DNA from: CAYYNP01 sp964472545
GTDB lineage: Bacteria; Planctomycetota; Planctomycetia; Pirellulales; Thermoguttaceae
Assembly: GCA_964472545.1 (NCBI GenBank)
Contig: CAYYNP010000012.1
Coordinates: forward strand, 7,630-71,629
Direction of reading: 5' to 3'
DNA length: 64,000 bases
The notes under the pieces are model-generated. The model was given only the letters and a program-made list of their open reading frames with translations, was not told where the DNA came from and made no database searches. Shown piece by piece: positions 7,611-16,666 of this stretch (the first letter of the stretch is position 1; each line of letters opens with the position of its first letter). Made by a program: the position numbers and the translations under genes.

Positions 7611-9098
7611 ATGGCGACGCCCTATCTCTGCGCAAACGACGCTGAAGAGGACCGTTTCGCACCCTGGATGCACCAGGCCCTGCGGCAGACGCCGAGCTGG
7701 CTGGTAAGCATGGTCTTTCATATGGTCCTGGTGCTCACGCTGGCGCTGATGCCGATGTCGCTGCGCGGCGACGACGGCGCCGGCGCGATCCATGCGTATC
7801 AAGAGCCGCCGCAGGAGTTGGAGGAACTCGAACCGTTGGAAGACGAGCCGCTGGAGGAGCTGGACCTGTTGCAGGAGATCGTGAGTATCGACTCGACGAT
7901 TGCCGACGAGGAGCCCGACTTCTCGCCGGCCAACGATCTCGAGGCTGCCGGGTTGTTCGTCGAACCTGGCGAGATCGGCCCGGATAAGGTGCCGCCCGGC
8001 GAGTTCAAGATCGGCAAGCACGACGGCACGGGCACAGGCCGCGGAGACGGCGGAATCGGCGGCCCCAAGGGGCCTCGCGTCCGCAATATCGAGCAGCCGG
8101 AGGTGCTGGCGGCCTTGAAGTGGCTGACCGCCCATCAACTGCCCAACGGGGCCTGGTCGTTTGCCCATCATCTCTGCCCAACCTGTAACGGCCAATGCCG
8201 CAACCCGGGCAATCACAAGGACGCACTGCACGGAGCCACGGCCATCGCGATCTTGCCGTTTCTCGGCGCCGCACAAACGCACAAGCGAGGCCAATTCAAG
8301 GAGACGGTCGGGGCCGGGCTCTACTTCCTCTCCGGCGCCATCAAGCTCGACCCCATGAAGGGCGGCAGCCTGCACGAGGCCGGCGGGCGGATGTACTCGC
8401 ACGGCCTGGCCTCGATCGCACTCTGCGAGGCCTACGCCATGACCAACGACCGCGCGCTGCACAACCCCTCGCAAGCGGCGATCAACTACATCTGCTACGC
8501 CCAGGACCCCATCGGCGGCGGCTGGCGATACGAGCCGCGGCAGCGGGGCGATACGTCGGTCGTCGGCTGGCAGATCATGGCGCTGAAGAGCGGCCACATG
8601 GCGTATCTGCGCGTGCCGCCGATCACGATCAAGAAGTCGTATGCGTTTCTCGATTCCGTGCAGGCCAACAGCGGGGCCAACTACGGCTACACCGGCCCGG
8701 GCGAAGGCGCCGCCACCACGGCCATCGGCCTGCTCTGCCGGATGTATCTCGGCTGGAAGAAGGACAACCCGGCGCTCGAGCGCGGCGTCGAGTTCCTCAG
8801 CGAACGAGGCTTCTCCAGAACCAACATGTATTACAACTACTATGCCACCCAAGTCATGCGACATTACGGCGGCGAACAGTGGGACAAGTGGAACCGCGAG
8901 ATCCGCGACTGGTTGCTCGCGATGCAAGCCAAAGGCAAAGGCCACGAAGCCGGAAGCTGGTACGTCGGCGGCGGCCACGGCCAAACCGGCGGCCGGCTCT
9001 ACTGCACCGCGATGGCCACCATGATCCTCGAAGTCTACTACCGCTATCTGCCGATCTACGGCGACGAGGCGGTGGACGAGGAGTTTGTGATCGAGTAG
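7611..9098 (+). CDS. Membrane-anchored prenyltransferase/squalene-oxidase-repeat protein
   Basis: This 495-residue protein begins at an ATG with AGGAG 10 bases upstream. One membrane segment lies at about residues 30-50 (LVSMVFHMVLVLTLALMPM), followed by a very acidic linker (ELEELEPLEDEPLEELDLL, about 65-110). Residues about 150-480 form an alpha/alpha toroid with repeated cyclase-type motifs: VLAALKWLTAHQLPNGAWSF, GGGWRYEPRQRGDTSVVGWQ, YGYTGPGEGAATTAIGLL and YYATQVM. This is the prenyltransferase/squalene oxidase repeat fold abundant in planctomycetes. I see no DxDD cyclase acid motif, so terpene cyclisation is doubtful. Two CPTC-N-GQC-type cysteines near residue 190 may bind metal. The role is unknown. 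Confidence 0.8.
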   Translation: MATPYLCANDAEEDRFAPWMHQALRQTPSWLVSMVFHMVLVLTLALMPMSLRGDDGAGAIHAYQEPPQELEELEPLEDEPLEELDLLQEIVSIDSTIADEEPDFSPANDLEAAGLFVEPGEIGPDKVPPGEFKIGKHDGTGTGRGDGGIGGPKGPRVRNIEQPEVLAALKWLTAHQLPNGAWSFAHHLCPTCNGQCRNPGNHKDALHGATAIAILPFLGAAQTHKRGQFKETVGAGLYFLSGAIKLDPMKGGSLHEAGGRMYSHGLASIALCEAYAMTNDRALHNPSQAAINYICYAQDPIGGGWRYEPRQRGDTSVVGWQIMALKSGHMAYLRVPPITIKKSYAFLDSVQANSGANYGYTGPGEGAATTAIGLLCRMYLGWKKDNPALERGVEFLSERGFSRTNMYYNYYATQVMRHYGGEQWDKWNREIRDWLLAMQAKGKGHEAGSWYVGGGHGQTGGRLYCTAMATMILEVYYRYLPIYGDEAVDEEFVIE

Positions 9099-9358
9099 GG
9101 GGCTGGGGATTGGGGATTGGGGTTTGGGGGTTGGGTTCCGGCTTATCACAATTTNNNNNNNNNNGTGGGGGGGGGGGGTGTGGGTGTTGGGGTTTTGGGG
9201 GTGTGGGGAAAAGGCGTCGGGGTGGCGCAGCCACAAGAGGTGGCAGCATTATGCGCGAGACCTCTTGTTGCTCCGCAACCCCGACGCTTTTCCGACGCAG
9301 CGAAAGAAGTGGCAACGCTCCCTGCGGAAAAGCGGCGGGGCCACCCGAGCGGCAGCAC
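9099..9358. other. G-rich intergenic region with assembly gap (Ns 9155-9164)
   Basis: Right after the stop the plus strand is a run of GGGGATT/GGGGTTT units, then ten Ns, then twelve Gs (9167-9178) and more GGGTGTTGGGG sequence. From about 9229 come two further hairpin pairs: CAAGAGGT with ACCTCTTG, and CGCTTTTCCG with CGGAAAAGCG. The Ns probably mark a G-quadruplex-like stretch that sequencing could not cross, so the true length here is unknown. It lies between convergent genes. Confidence 0.8.
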
Positions 9359-12300
9359 CTATCGGGCGGCGTCCTCTTCAGGCACATCCTCCGCCGTCTT
9401 CTCCGAAGGGGCTTCCGTCGCTTGCAGCAGAAACCGCAGTAGATTCGGAAGCTCCCCGTCGCCGACCGTCTTCTCGACCCCGTCGGGCATCGGCGACAAC
9501 GGCGAGGCGAAGCGTTCCTCAATGCCGTCGTGGCCGATTCGCAGTTCTTTGCCTTCGGCGTTGACCAGGATCAGCACGTTGCCCTCGTCGCGCAAGGCCA
9601 GGCCGGTTTGGGTCAGGCCGTCGTCGGTCAACACGACCGTGCTGCGGAAGGCCGGGTCGACGTTGCGGTGGGGGTCGAGCATGTCTTCCAGCAGACGATC
9701 CAGCCCGCGGACTCCGATGCCGTCCAGATCAGGGCCGAACTTCTTGCCCTCGCCGTCGAGTTGATGGCAGATGGCGCAGTGCTTGGTGAACAACTCGCCG
9801 CCACGCTTGGCGTCGGGCTTGGCGGTGAGGAACGCTTGGCGCTGCGCGGAAATGCGGCCGGCCGTGAGCGCATCGAGCGTCGGCAGGTTCTTAGTGAGCT
9901 TGGCCACCCGGGCTGCCCAGTCGGCCCCTTGGCGGGCTTCGAGCGTCCGCAGCACACCCGGTTCGCGCAGCAGCATCGGCGAGAGTTTTCCTTCTTCGAT
10001 GGTCGCCATCAGCAACTCGGCCCCCGGCGGCGTGCTCGCCAGTGCCGCGGCCAGGCCGGCCGCCAGTTGGCGGTGGGCCGTCTTCAGCCGCTCGAGCAAT
10101 AACGCGCGGCTTTCGTCGGTGTTGATGGCCGACAACGCCGCGGCCGCGTTGCGGCGCACGACGATCACCTGCCCCGGATCGCCGAGGATCGCATCCAGCA
10201 GCGCAATGCCTCGCTGTCCGCCCGTGGGCACGCTGGCGTGGATCGCCGCGGAGCGGACTTCGACGGTCCGAGCTTTCGAGCGGGCGATTTCGGCCAGCGG
10301 TTCGTAGAGGGCCTCCAGCCGCAGCGCAGCGGCGACTTGGATGCCTTCGATCACCCGGGCCGGGTTCGGCGCGCGGAGGAGTTGGCGGACGAGCCTTTCG
10401 GCCCAGGGGTAGAACGCCTCGGGGATCTGCCGGCCGCGTTCGGCCGTCGCCAAGCCGAACGATCGGAATGCGGCCAACTGCTCGAGTGCGGTGGCCTTCT
10501 GCCACGTGAGCACGTATCGGGCGACGGCGTCGAGATTGTCGTCGGCCACGTACCGGGTGGCGAAGTGGATCAGTTCGGTAGCACGGCCGGCGGCGAAATT
10601 GCCGGCTTCCAAGGCCGAAAGCACAGACGCGGCCGCCTGCGGATTGCGGACGCCTAAGAGCACGTCGAGCAAGCGATGCACGCGGGCGTCGGGCTGGTCG
10701 AACACGGCGTGTTCGGCGAGGATCTCCGGTCGCAAGAGTTGATCCCGCAATGCCATTCGCGCCGTATGGACCAGGTACGTATCGTCCGCCGGCGTCTCTT
10801 CGAGCAACCGCAACAGCAGCGGGACGTTGGCCGTGTGGGGATTCCGACCCAACGCATCGGCGGCCGCCCGGCGGACGAACGGGTCGTCGTCGAAGAGCTT
10901 CCGCCGGACCAGATCGGCCGTGGTCGCACCGGGCACGTCCCAATCGGTCCGTTCGGCCATCGCCTTGACGAGATGGACGCGGACCAACCGGTGCGGGTCG
11001 TCGGCCAGACGTTCGACGAGTTTCTCGTTCAGCGCCCCCACGCGTTCTAGCACCCACAAGCCGTGGGCCCGCTGGTGCGGATTGACCGAGCCAAGGACCT
11101 TCTCGCCCAGCGACGCCGACGCCTCGTCGGCGAAGCGGTCGCAGATCTCGTGCGTGGCCGCCAGGCGGACCGACAGATTCGGATCGCCCAGCCGGGGCCA
11201 AAGCGCCTCAAGCCCCAATTGCGTCAAGTCGTGTACCTTGCGAAGCCGTTGCGGTTTCTCCTCCGTCCCCCGATAGACCACACGCCACACCCGCCCGCGG
11301 GTCTTGTCGCGCCGCGGATGCGTCAGCGGCACTTCGTAGTAGCCGATGATGCAGTCGTAGAAATCGGCGATGTAGAGCGCCCCGTCCGGACCGAGCTTGA
11401 CCTCGACCGGGCGGAACCAGCGGTCGTCGCAGGTGACGAAGTCCGCGCACTCGGTGCCCACCAACGATGAGCCCCGCGCGGCCACCGTGTCGCGATTCAC
11501 CCGGCCGGTCACGCTGTTGCCCATGTAGACCGACTCTCGATACGGCGGCGGAAACTGATCGGCGGCGTAGTAGGCGATGCCGGAGATCGACGTCGAGCCG
11601 TGTGCGTGGTCGATCAACTTCGGCCCGAAGCCCAGCCCGTCGTGCGGCTTGCCGAAACTGGGATAGTAGGCCCCGCGCAACAGACAATAGGCCGGTTTGC
11701 TGTGGCAGTCGGCTGTGAACTGGTTGCCCAGTGAGTCGAAGGCGATCCCGTACGGATTCACCTGCCCGTGCCAGACGTATTCGATATGCGAGCCGTCGAG
11801 CCGGAAGCGGTAGCCGTTGCCGGAGTTCATGGCGATCGTTTGCCCGTCGGCGCCCTCGACCTGCGAGCTGTTGCGATATCCATGACAGGCGTAGATCCAG
11901 CCGTCGAGCCAGCGGGTGAAGCCGTTGTTCATGCCGTGGGCGTCGACGTTGCCGAAGCCCGTGTAGAGCACGTCGCGCCGATCGATCCGCCCGTCGCCGT
12001 CGACGTCGCGGCAGCGGAAGATGCTGGGGATGCTAAAGACCAACGCCCCGCCGGGCACCGGCTCGGCGCCGGTGGGCATGCTGAGTTTGTCGACCAACGT
12101 GGTCGCCGAATCGTAACGTCCATCGCCGTCGGTGTCCTCGAAGACCTTCAGCCCGTCGCCGCCCGGCCCCGGTTTGGGAAACGGATAGTCGGCCGTATCG
12201 GTCACCCAGAGGCGGCCCTTGGCGTCGAAGTTCAGGCTCAAAGGGCTGTAGATGTCCGGTTCGGAGGCGACCAGTTCGATCTTGAAACCCGGCGGGAGAT

Positions 12301-12439
12301 GGAACTTCTTGAGCTGTTCCTGCGGCGAGAGGGGCCCTTCGGGAACGACGTGCGGGCGAGGCTGGGCCATGGCGGCGGATGGACCGGCCACCAGAATCCA
12401 CAACAGCGGAAGCCAGAGTCCGAGTTTCGTTCGCGGCAT
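9359..12439 (-). CDS. PVC-type membrane-bound dehydrogenase with HEAT repeats and cytochrome c domain
   Basis: This 1,026-residue protein starts at the ATG at 12439 (MPRTKLGLWLPLLW), with AGGAG about 9 bases upstream; upstream residues in the frame are a shadow. It has a Sec signal peptide (cleavage after AMA, about residue 25). Residues about 40-400 are a sugar-dehydrogenase-like beta-propeller (PPGFKIELVASEPDIYSPL, GRLWVTDTADYPF, DTDGDGRYD calcium-type loops, GPDGALYIADFYDCIIGYYE). Residues about 410-850 are HEAT-like helical pairs. A haem motif CAICH at about 887-891, with GEGKKFGPDLDGIG after it, marks a c-type cytochrome domain ending in a small beta domain. Substrate oxidation with electron transfer to haem in the periplasm is the family expectation. 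It follows the PhyH gene by about 100 bases. Confidence 0.9.
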   Translation of the reverse strand: MPRTKLGLWLPLLWILVAGPSAAMAQPRPHVVPEGPLSPQEQLKKFHLPPGFKIELVASEPDIYSPLSLNFDAKGRLWVTDTADYPFPKPGPGGDGLKVFEDTDGDGRYDSATTLVDKLSMPTGAEPVPGGALVFSIPSIFRCRDVDGDGRIDRRDVLYTGFGNVDAHGMNNGFTRWLDGWIYACHGYRNSSQVEGADGQTIAMNSGNGYRFRLDGSHIEYVWHGQVNPYGIAFDSLGNQFTADCHSKPAYCLLRGAYYPSFGKPHDGLGFGPKLIDHAHGSTSISGIAYYAADQFPPPYRESVYMGNSVTGRVNRDTVAARGSSLVGTECADFVTCDDRWFRPVEVKLGPDGALYIADFYDCIIGYYEVPLTHPRRDKTRGRVWRVVYRGTEEKPQRLRKVHDLTQLGLEALWPRLGDPNLSVRLAATHEICDRFADEASASLGEKVLGSVNPHQRAHGLWVLERVGALNEKLVERLADDPHRLVRVHLVKAMAERTDWDVPGATTADLVRRKLFDDDPFVRRAAADALGRNPHTANVPLLLRLLEETPADDTYLVHTARMALRDQLLRPEILAEHAVFDQPDARVHRLLDVLLGVRNPQAAASVLSALEAGNFAAGRATELIHFATRYVADDNLDAVARYVLTWQKATALEQLAAFRSFGLATAERGRQIPEAFYPWAERLVRQLLRAPNPARVIEGIQVAAALRLEALYEPLAEIARSKARTVEVRSAAIHASVPTGGQRGIALLDAILGDPGQVIVVRRNAAAALSAINTDESRALLLERLKTAHRQLAAGLAAALASTPPGAELLMATIEEGKLSPMLLREPGVLRTLEARQGADWAARVAKLTKNLPTLDALTAGRISAQRQAFLTAKPDAKRGGELFTKHCAICHQLDGEGKKFGPDLDGIGVRGLDRLLEDMLDPHRNVDPAFRSTVVLTDDGLTQTGLALRDEGNVLILVNAEGKELRIGHDGIEERFASPLSPMPDGVEKTVGDGELPNLLRFLLQATEAPSEKTAEDVPEEDAAR

Positions 12440-12540
12440 GGAAGGTCTCCTCACGGGGTCGAAGGGTGGTCGAACAGGGTGTCTATCGTGGAGGCCCTGC
12501 CGCTTGAGCAAATGGGACAAGATACGTTCGTCGCAATCGG

Positions 12541-13410
12541 CTACTCCGCCGGCTTCTGGTACAACAACGGGAAAAACTGCCCACCCATCGTCTGCCCGGC
12601 GGGGATCGCCGGCACGCCGGTCAACAGCGGCTCGTCGGACACCGAGCGGACGCCGTTGCGAAAGACGTTGACCACCGTGGCCCGGCGGGGTCGATCGCTG
12701 CGGTTTTCGCGAGAGCCGTGTACGGTCAGCGGGTGGTGGAACGACGCTTCGCCGCGCTTCAACAGCGCCGGCACCGGACGGAACTGCTCCTTCTGTTCGT
12801 CGCTGAGCACGGTCTGGATGGCGTCCATGTTGTTGGCCAGTCCGGTGATCGGCAGCAGCGGCCAGCGATGCGAGCCGGGCACGTGCTCGAGGCAGCCGTT
12901 CTGCTGGTCGCAATCGTCCAGCGCGATGAAGCACGTGAGGTGTTCCATCGGTTCGGTCCGCGTCCAATACGAGTAGTCTTGGTGCCAGGCGACCACGCCG
13001 CCGTGGCGGGCCGGCTTGCAGAAGAGCTGGTCGTGCCAGAAACGTACGGCGCCGTCGATCAACTGCGAGGCCGGCGCCAACAGCGCCGGGTTGAACAGCA
13101 GGTCGTGAAATCCCGACTCGATCCGCCACGCCCCCAGGGCGTGAAACAGCACGTTGCCCTTCGTGCCCGACTCGTTGCTGTGGAATTCGTAGAACATCCC
13201 ATGGCCGGGGTGGTTGCGGTCGAAGAGCCGTTCCAACTCCTCGCACAGCGCATCGACCTGCGCGTCGTCCAACAGCCGCACGCCGGAAACGTAGCCGTGC
13301 TCGTGGTAGAAGTCGAGTTGTTCCGGGCTGAGGGGAGCCGGCGGCGGAGCGCTGTTGAGCAAGTCGCCGACCGGCTCGTGCCGGCTGGAAAGGTCTGCGA
13401 TCATGGGCAT
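12541..13410 (-). CDS. Phytanoyl-CoA dioxygenase (PhyH) family protein
   Basis: This 289-residue protein starts at the ATG at 13410 (MPMIADLSSRH); the longer frame to 13587 translates a REPIN repeat and is rejected. It has the PhyH-type double-stranded beta-helix: LSPEQLDFYHEHGYVSGVRLL at the start, WHQDYSYWTR at about residues 142-150 giving the H-x-D iron ligands, CLEHVPGSHRWPL, and LTVHGSRENRS at about 225-235 giving the distal His and the Arg for 2-oxoglutarate. It would be an Fe(II)/2-oxoglutarate-dependent oxygenase acting on an unknown substrate. No signal peptide. It is probably co-transcribed with the downstream dehydrogenase, a pairing seen in planctomycete catabolic loci. Confidence 0.88.
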   Translation of the reverse strand: MPMIADLSSRHEPVGDLLNSAPPPAPLSPEQLDFYHEHGYVSGVRLLDDAQVDALCEELERLFDRNHPGHGMFYEFHSNESGTKGNVLFHALGAWRIESGFHDLLFNPALLAPASQLIDGAVRFWHDQLFCKPARHGGVVAWHQDYSYWTRTEPMEHLTCFIALDDCDQQNGCLEHVPGSHRWPLLPITGLANNMDAIQTVLSDEQKEQFRPVPALLKRGEASFHHPLTVHGSRENRSDRPRRATVVNVFRNGVRSVSDEPLLTGVPAIPAGQTMGGQFFPLLYQKPAE

Positions 13411-13418
13411 TCTCTTAC

Positions 13419-13542
13419 GGCTGATTGTGGGTGGCTGATTGTGGGTGGCTGGGGCAAAGCGCAGCGATGCCCCAGGTTGCCGAAGTTGTTCTCTTCCGTG
13501 ACTTACTGGGGCACCGCTGCGCTTTGCCCCAGCCACCCATCC
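13419..13542. repeat. REPIN-like element, CTGGGGCAAAGCGCAGC family
   Basis: A 14-base unit GGCTGATTGTGGGT is repeated twice (13419-13446) and leads into the left arm GGCTGGGGCAAAGCGCAGCG; the right arm CGCTGCGCTTTGCCCCAGCC ends by about 13538, followed by CACCCATCC. The arms are near-perfect complements about 30 bases apart. The right arm is repeated inside the coding sequence at 55243-55328. After it, GCAGCCACCCATCCGCGAC at 13552-13570 is a further partial direct copy. Confidence 0.88.
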
Positions 13543-13590
13543 ATTCGCGACGCAGCCACCCATCCGCGACGACGTATTCTCCCGCAAGAC

Positions 13591-14298
13591 CTAATCCCCC
13601 AGCTTCTCGATCGGCGTGAGCAACAACTTGCGAAACTCGACTTCCGAGCCCTCGGCTTGCAGGGCGATCTGGCCCTTCTGTGCCGTGCATTTCGTACCGT
13701 GATTGACCAGGTCGCCGTTGACGCGAACGCGCACCGCGCCGCCGACGCACTCGATGATCATCGTGTTCCACTCACCGGGCGGTTTCTCGGAGCCGTCGGT
13801 CAGATTCAGGATCCGCCGGGCTTTGCCTTCGGTGATCCCCCATTTCTCCTTCGGACCGCGCCGCCGCACCATGTCGGGCACCGCGATATCCTCGACGATG
13901 CACCAGAAGTCGCCCGCGTTGCCGTGGTGCATTTGGACTTCGATCGACTTGGGAAACATCTTGTACAGCGCCCGCGGCGTGGAGGCGTGTACCAACACGC
14001 CGCAGTTTCCCGGATTGCCCGCAAAACGATACTCGACCTCCAGCCGGTAGTTCTGATACTCGTCGTCGGTAATCAGATGTCCGCCGGGCCGGCCCAGGCT
14101 GACGAGCATACCGTCGCGGACGACGAACGGGCTTTTGGCGTCGGGGTTGTTGTCCAGGTGTGGCACGTCGGCGTGCCAGCCGGTGAGGTCCTGGCCGTTG
14201 AAGAGGCTCTTCGACGCCGGCGGCTCCGACAGCGAGATACGGCCGGTCGCGAGTATGCCGATAAGTGACAGCAAGAGGACGGCAGGTCGATTCATCAT
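13591..14298 (-). CDS. DUF1080 family protein (3-keto-disaccharide hydrolase-like)
   Basis: This 235-residue protein starts at the ATG pair at 14298 (MMNRPAVLLLSLIG) with a Sec signal peptide of about 25 residues. The mature part is a DUF1080 jelly roll: SLFNGQDLTGWHADV, FVVRDGMLVSLGRPGGHL, DEYQNYRLEVEYRF, GNCGVLVHAS, KSIEVQMHHGNAGDFWCI, EWNTMIIECVGGAVRVRVNG and EGSEVEFRKLLLTPI. These proteins bind or cleave glycosides, some as 3-keto-glycoside hydrolases; the exact substrate cannot be read from sequence. It heads the minus-strand group with the PhyH and dehydrogenase genes, separated from PhyH by a REPIN repeat, and is divergent from the TrpF-like gene. Confidence 0.88.
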   Translation of the reverse strand: MMNRPAVLLLSLIGILATGRISLSEPPASKSLFNGQDLTGWHADVPHLDNNPDAKSPFVVRDGMLVSLGRPGGHLITDDEYQNYRLEVEYRFAGNPGNCGVLVHASTPRALYKMFPKSIEVQMHHGNAGDFWCIVEDIAVPDMVRRRGPKEKWGITEGKARRILNLTDGSEKPPGEWNTMIIECVGGAVRVRVNGDLVNHGTKCTAQKGQIALQAEGSEVEFRKLLLTPIEKLGD

Positions 14299-14538
14299 TG
14301 GTTCGCTCCCAGTAGAAACTTGGTGGACGTCATTATGTCGCCGTGTGTCGTATGCTGCAATTGCAGCAGGCCCTCGTTGGGCCGCGCTGCGTTGGACCGC
14401 GTGGCGGCGCCGCCTGCATTGTTCTAAGATTTGAATGCGTGTGCCACCGCAAGATCGGGGGGCTTGACGCACATTCTTGACATCGGCGTCCCCCAGCCGC
14501 AATAATTCGATCTTGGGTAGTCGGTCGAGGTCGAGACA
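14299..14538. promoter_or_regulatory. Divergent intergenic region between DUF1080 and TrpF-like genes
   Basis: This 240-base region separates the start codons of two divergent gene groups, so it must carry promoters for both. It has a lower GC share in the middle (TGTCGTATGCTGCAATTGCAGCAG, with a CTGCAATTGCAG palindrome at about 14352-14363). That 12-base palindrome is a plausible operator, but nothing ties it to a regulator. I cannot place -35/-10 boxes. Confidence 0.45.
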
Positions 14539-15243
14539 ATGCAAGCCAGCCGCCAGACCAGAGTCAAGATATGCTGCATCGGCAGTGTGCAAGAGGCACG
14601 CTTGGCCGTCGAGTGCGGGGCTTCGGCGCTGGGGCTGGTTTCCGAGATGCCTAGCGGACCGGGCGTTATTCCGGAGCCGCGGATCGCGGAGATTGCGGCC
14701 GTCGTGCCGCCGGGTGTGGCGTCGTTTCTGCTGACCAGCCGGCAGTCGGCCGACGAAATCATCGACCAGCAACGCCGACTGCGAACCAACACCGTGCAGA
14801 TCTGCGACCGGCTCACTGAAGGCACGCACGACGAGATCCGCGCCGCATTGCCGGGCATTTCGATCGTGCAGGCGATCCACGTGGTCGGTGAGGAGTCGAT
14901 CCAAGAGGCCGCCGAAGTCGAACCGCTCGTCGACGCCGTGTTGCTCGACTCGGGCAACCGGGACCTCGCCGTCAAAGAACTCGGCGGCACCGGCCGCCGC
15001 CACAACTGGCAGATCAGCCGGCGAATTCGCCGGCGGCTCTCCGTGCCGATCTTCCTCGCCGGCGGCCTCTCGCCGCAAAACGTGGCCGAGGCGATCGAAA
15101 CCGTGCGGCCGTTCGGTGTGGACGTATGCAGCGGCGTGCGAACCGACGGCAAGCTCGATCCGCAGAAAGTGGCCGACTTCTTTGAAGCCGTGAATGCCTG
15201 CCGCCACGGGCACGTCGACGCGAACGCTCCCACACGAACCTAA
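14539..15243 (+). CDS. trpF: Phosphoribosylanthranilate isomerase-like protein (TrpF family)
   Basis: This 234-residue protein is a TIM barrel with TrpF signatures: VKICCIGS near residue 9 (the KIC active-site cysteine), VAFF-like VASFLLTS, NTVQICD, DAVLLDSG at about residue 135 (the general-acid Asp), FLAGGLSPQNV and GVDVCSGVRTDGKLDPQKV, the phosphate-binding end. TrpF converts phosphoribosyl anthranilate to the CdRP ketamine in tryptophan synthesis. No other trp gene is nearby; the neighbours are secreted carbohydrate-active genes. The usual KICG is KICC here. It could be the genuine TrpF placed alone, or a paralogue recruited to another aldose-ketose isomerisation. The gene symbol is therefore by family only. 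Confidence 0.75.
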   Translation: MQASRQTRVKICCIGSVQEARLAVECGASALGLVSEMPSGPGVIPEPRIAEIAAVVPPGVASFLLTSRQSADEIIDQQRRLRTNTVQICDRLTEGTHDEIRAALPGISIVQAIHVVGEESIQEAAEVEPLVDAVLLDSGNRDLAVKELGGTGRRHNWQISRRIRRRLSVPIFLAGGLSPQNVAEAIETVRPFGVDVCSGVRTDGKLDPQKVADFFEAVNACRHGHVDANAPTRT

Positions 15244-15266
15244 GAGAAAGAGAAACGGAGAGACTG

Positions 15267-16634
15267 ATGCTGCGAAACCGACACCTGATGCTACTCGTGC
15301 TGATCGGCCTTGCCTCTCCCGCCGCGGCGTCGGCCAAGGTCTATCAGATCGGGCCCGGCGACGACTGGTTTCGCGTGCTCAGTGGCGACCACCTGCAGCC
15401 CGGCGACGAGGTCGTGTTGGCCGCGGGCGTCTATCGCGACGCACGCCGGCTGGTAATCGGCCATCGCGGCACGGTCGAACGGCCCGTGGTAATCCGAGCG
15501 GCCGAAGGCGCCCGGGCCGTGCTGCACCGGCCCGACGCACGACAGAACACGATCAACATCATCGGCGCCCAACACCTGGTCCTTCGCGGCATCGAGATCA
15601 CCGGCGGCTCGTCCGGCATCCGCATGATGAAGTCGGATGCCCATGCGTGCAGGTTCGTCACCATCGAAGCGATGCACATCCATCACACCGGCGGCGTGGC
15701 GGTCACGGCCAACAGCCCGGGCAACGCCTACGAAGGCCTGGTCTTCCGCCGCAACCACATCCACCACACGTCCGGCCACGGCGAGGGGTTCTATCTCGGC
15801 TCGAACAACGCGGCCGACGGCTCCACGACCGGCGTGATGTTCAACAGCCTGGTCGAGGGCAACTACATCCACGACCTGGGCGGCCCCAACGTCAGCCAGG
15901 GCGACGGCATCGAAATCAAGGACGGCAGCTACAACAACATCGTCCGCGACAACGTGATCCACGACACCAACTACCCCGGCGTGATCGTCTACGGCACCGA
16001 CGGCAAGGCCCCGAACATCGTCGAGCGGAACGTGATCCTCCGCTCCGGCGACCACGGCATCCAAGCCGCCGCCGAGGCGATCATCCGCAACAACGTCGTC
16101 ATCGACAATCGGGCCGACGGCATCCACAGCCATCATCACCAAAGCGCCCGGGTGGGCAGTTTGCAGATCCTGCACAACACGGTGATCTCGCGGCGGCCGG
16201 GTGGGGCGGGCATCTGTATCTCGGCTTCCAATCAAGATCGGCTCACCGGACCGGTAGTGATCGCCAACAATGCGGTCTACGTGCCCGAGGGCCGCCTGGC
16301 CTTGCGGCTGCTCTGCCGCGAATCGGCCGACGCGCCGGTCACGGTGGCAGGCAACGTGGGGTCCGGCGGCATGGACGGGCTCACTTCCGGCGCCGGTCGA
16401 GGCGTCTTCGATCCGGCCGGCCGACTTGCCACGGACCTCGACGATCGCTTCTACCCCATGCGCGGCGCGGCGCTGATCGGACGTGCCAACCCGCATTTCG
16501 CCGTCGCGAATGACTTCCGTGGGATCTCACGACGAACGACGCGTGACGTCGGGGCCTACGTCTATCGTGCCGACGGCGGCGCCGGCTGGTCGATCCCGCC
16601 GGGTTTCAAGCCGCTGCCGGAACGGCCGGAGTAG
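15267..16634 (+). CDS. Secreted right-handed beta-helix protein (pectate-lyase-like)
   Basis: This 455-residue protein begins 23 bases after the TrpF-like stop with GGAGA about 8 bases upstream. It has a Sec signal (MLRNRHLMLLVLIGLASPAAASA, cleavage near 23). The rest is a parallel beta-helix with coils of about 22 residues: HLVLRGIEITGGSSGIRM, HIHHTGGVAVTANSPGN, GDGIEIKDGSYNNIVRDNVIHD, HGIQAAAEAIIRNNVVIDN. Conserved Asn/His ladders such as RNHIHHTSGHGEG suggest a polysaccharide lyase or binding face, but I do not see a diagnostic catalytic triad. Its short spacing to the flanking genes supports co-transcription in the 14.5-24.3 kb group. Confidence 0.82.
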   Translation: MLRNRHLMLLVLIGLASPAAASAKVYQIGPGDDWFRVLSGDHLQPGDEVVLAAGVYRDARRLVIGHRGTVERPVVIRAAEGARAVLHRPDARQNTINIIGAQHLVLRGIEITGGSSGIRMMKSDAHACRFVTIEAMHIHHTGGVAVTANSPGNAYEGLVFRRNHIHHTSGHGEGFYLGSNNAADGSTTGVMFNSLVEGNYIHDLGGPNVSQGDGIEIKDGSYNNIVRDNVIHDTNYPGVIVYGTDGKAPNIVERNVILRSGDHGIQAAAEAIIRNNVVIDNRADGIHSHHHQSARVGSLQILHNTVISRRPGGAGICISASNQDRLTGPVVIANNAVYVPEGRLALRLLCRESADAPVTVAGNVGSGGMDGLTSGAGRGVFDPAGRLATDLDDRFYPMRGAALIGRANPHFAVANDFRGISRRTTRDVGAYVYRADGGAGWSIPPGFKPLPERPE

Positions 16635-16666
16635 GCGGCGAGACAATCCCCCCATCGAACCTAACC

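Noticed and set aside
9165..9180. Poly-G run as a biological promoter or phase-variable tract
   Set aside because: It abuts an assembly gap, so its length is unreliable, and it lies between convergent genes with no start codon to control.
6936..9236. A 766-codon minus-strand frame opposite the 7.6 kb gene
   Set aside because: It passes through the Ns and a G-rich tract, has no recognisable domain, and the plus frame encodes a clear membrane and toroid protein.
13411..13587. N-terminal extension of the PhyH frame
   Set aside because: It translates the REPIN-like element at 13419-13542 and contains no family sequence.
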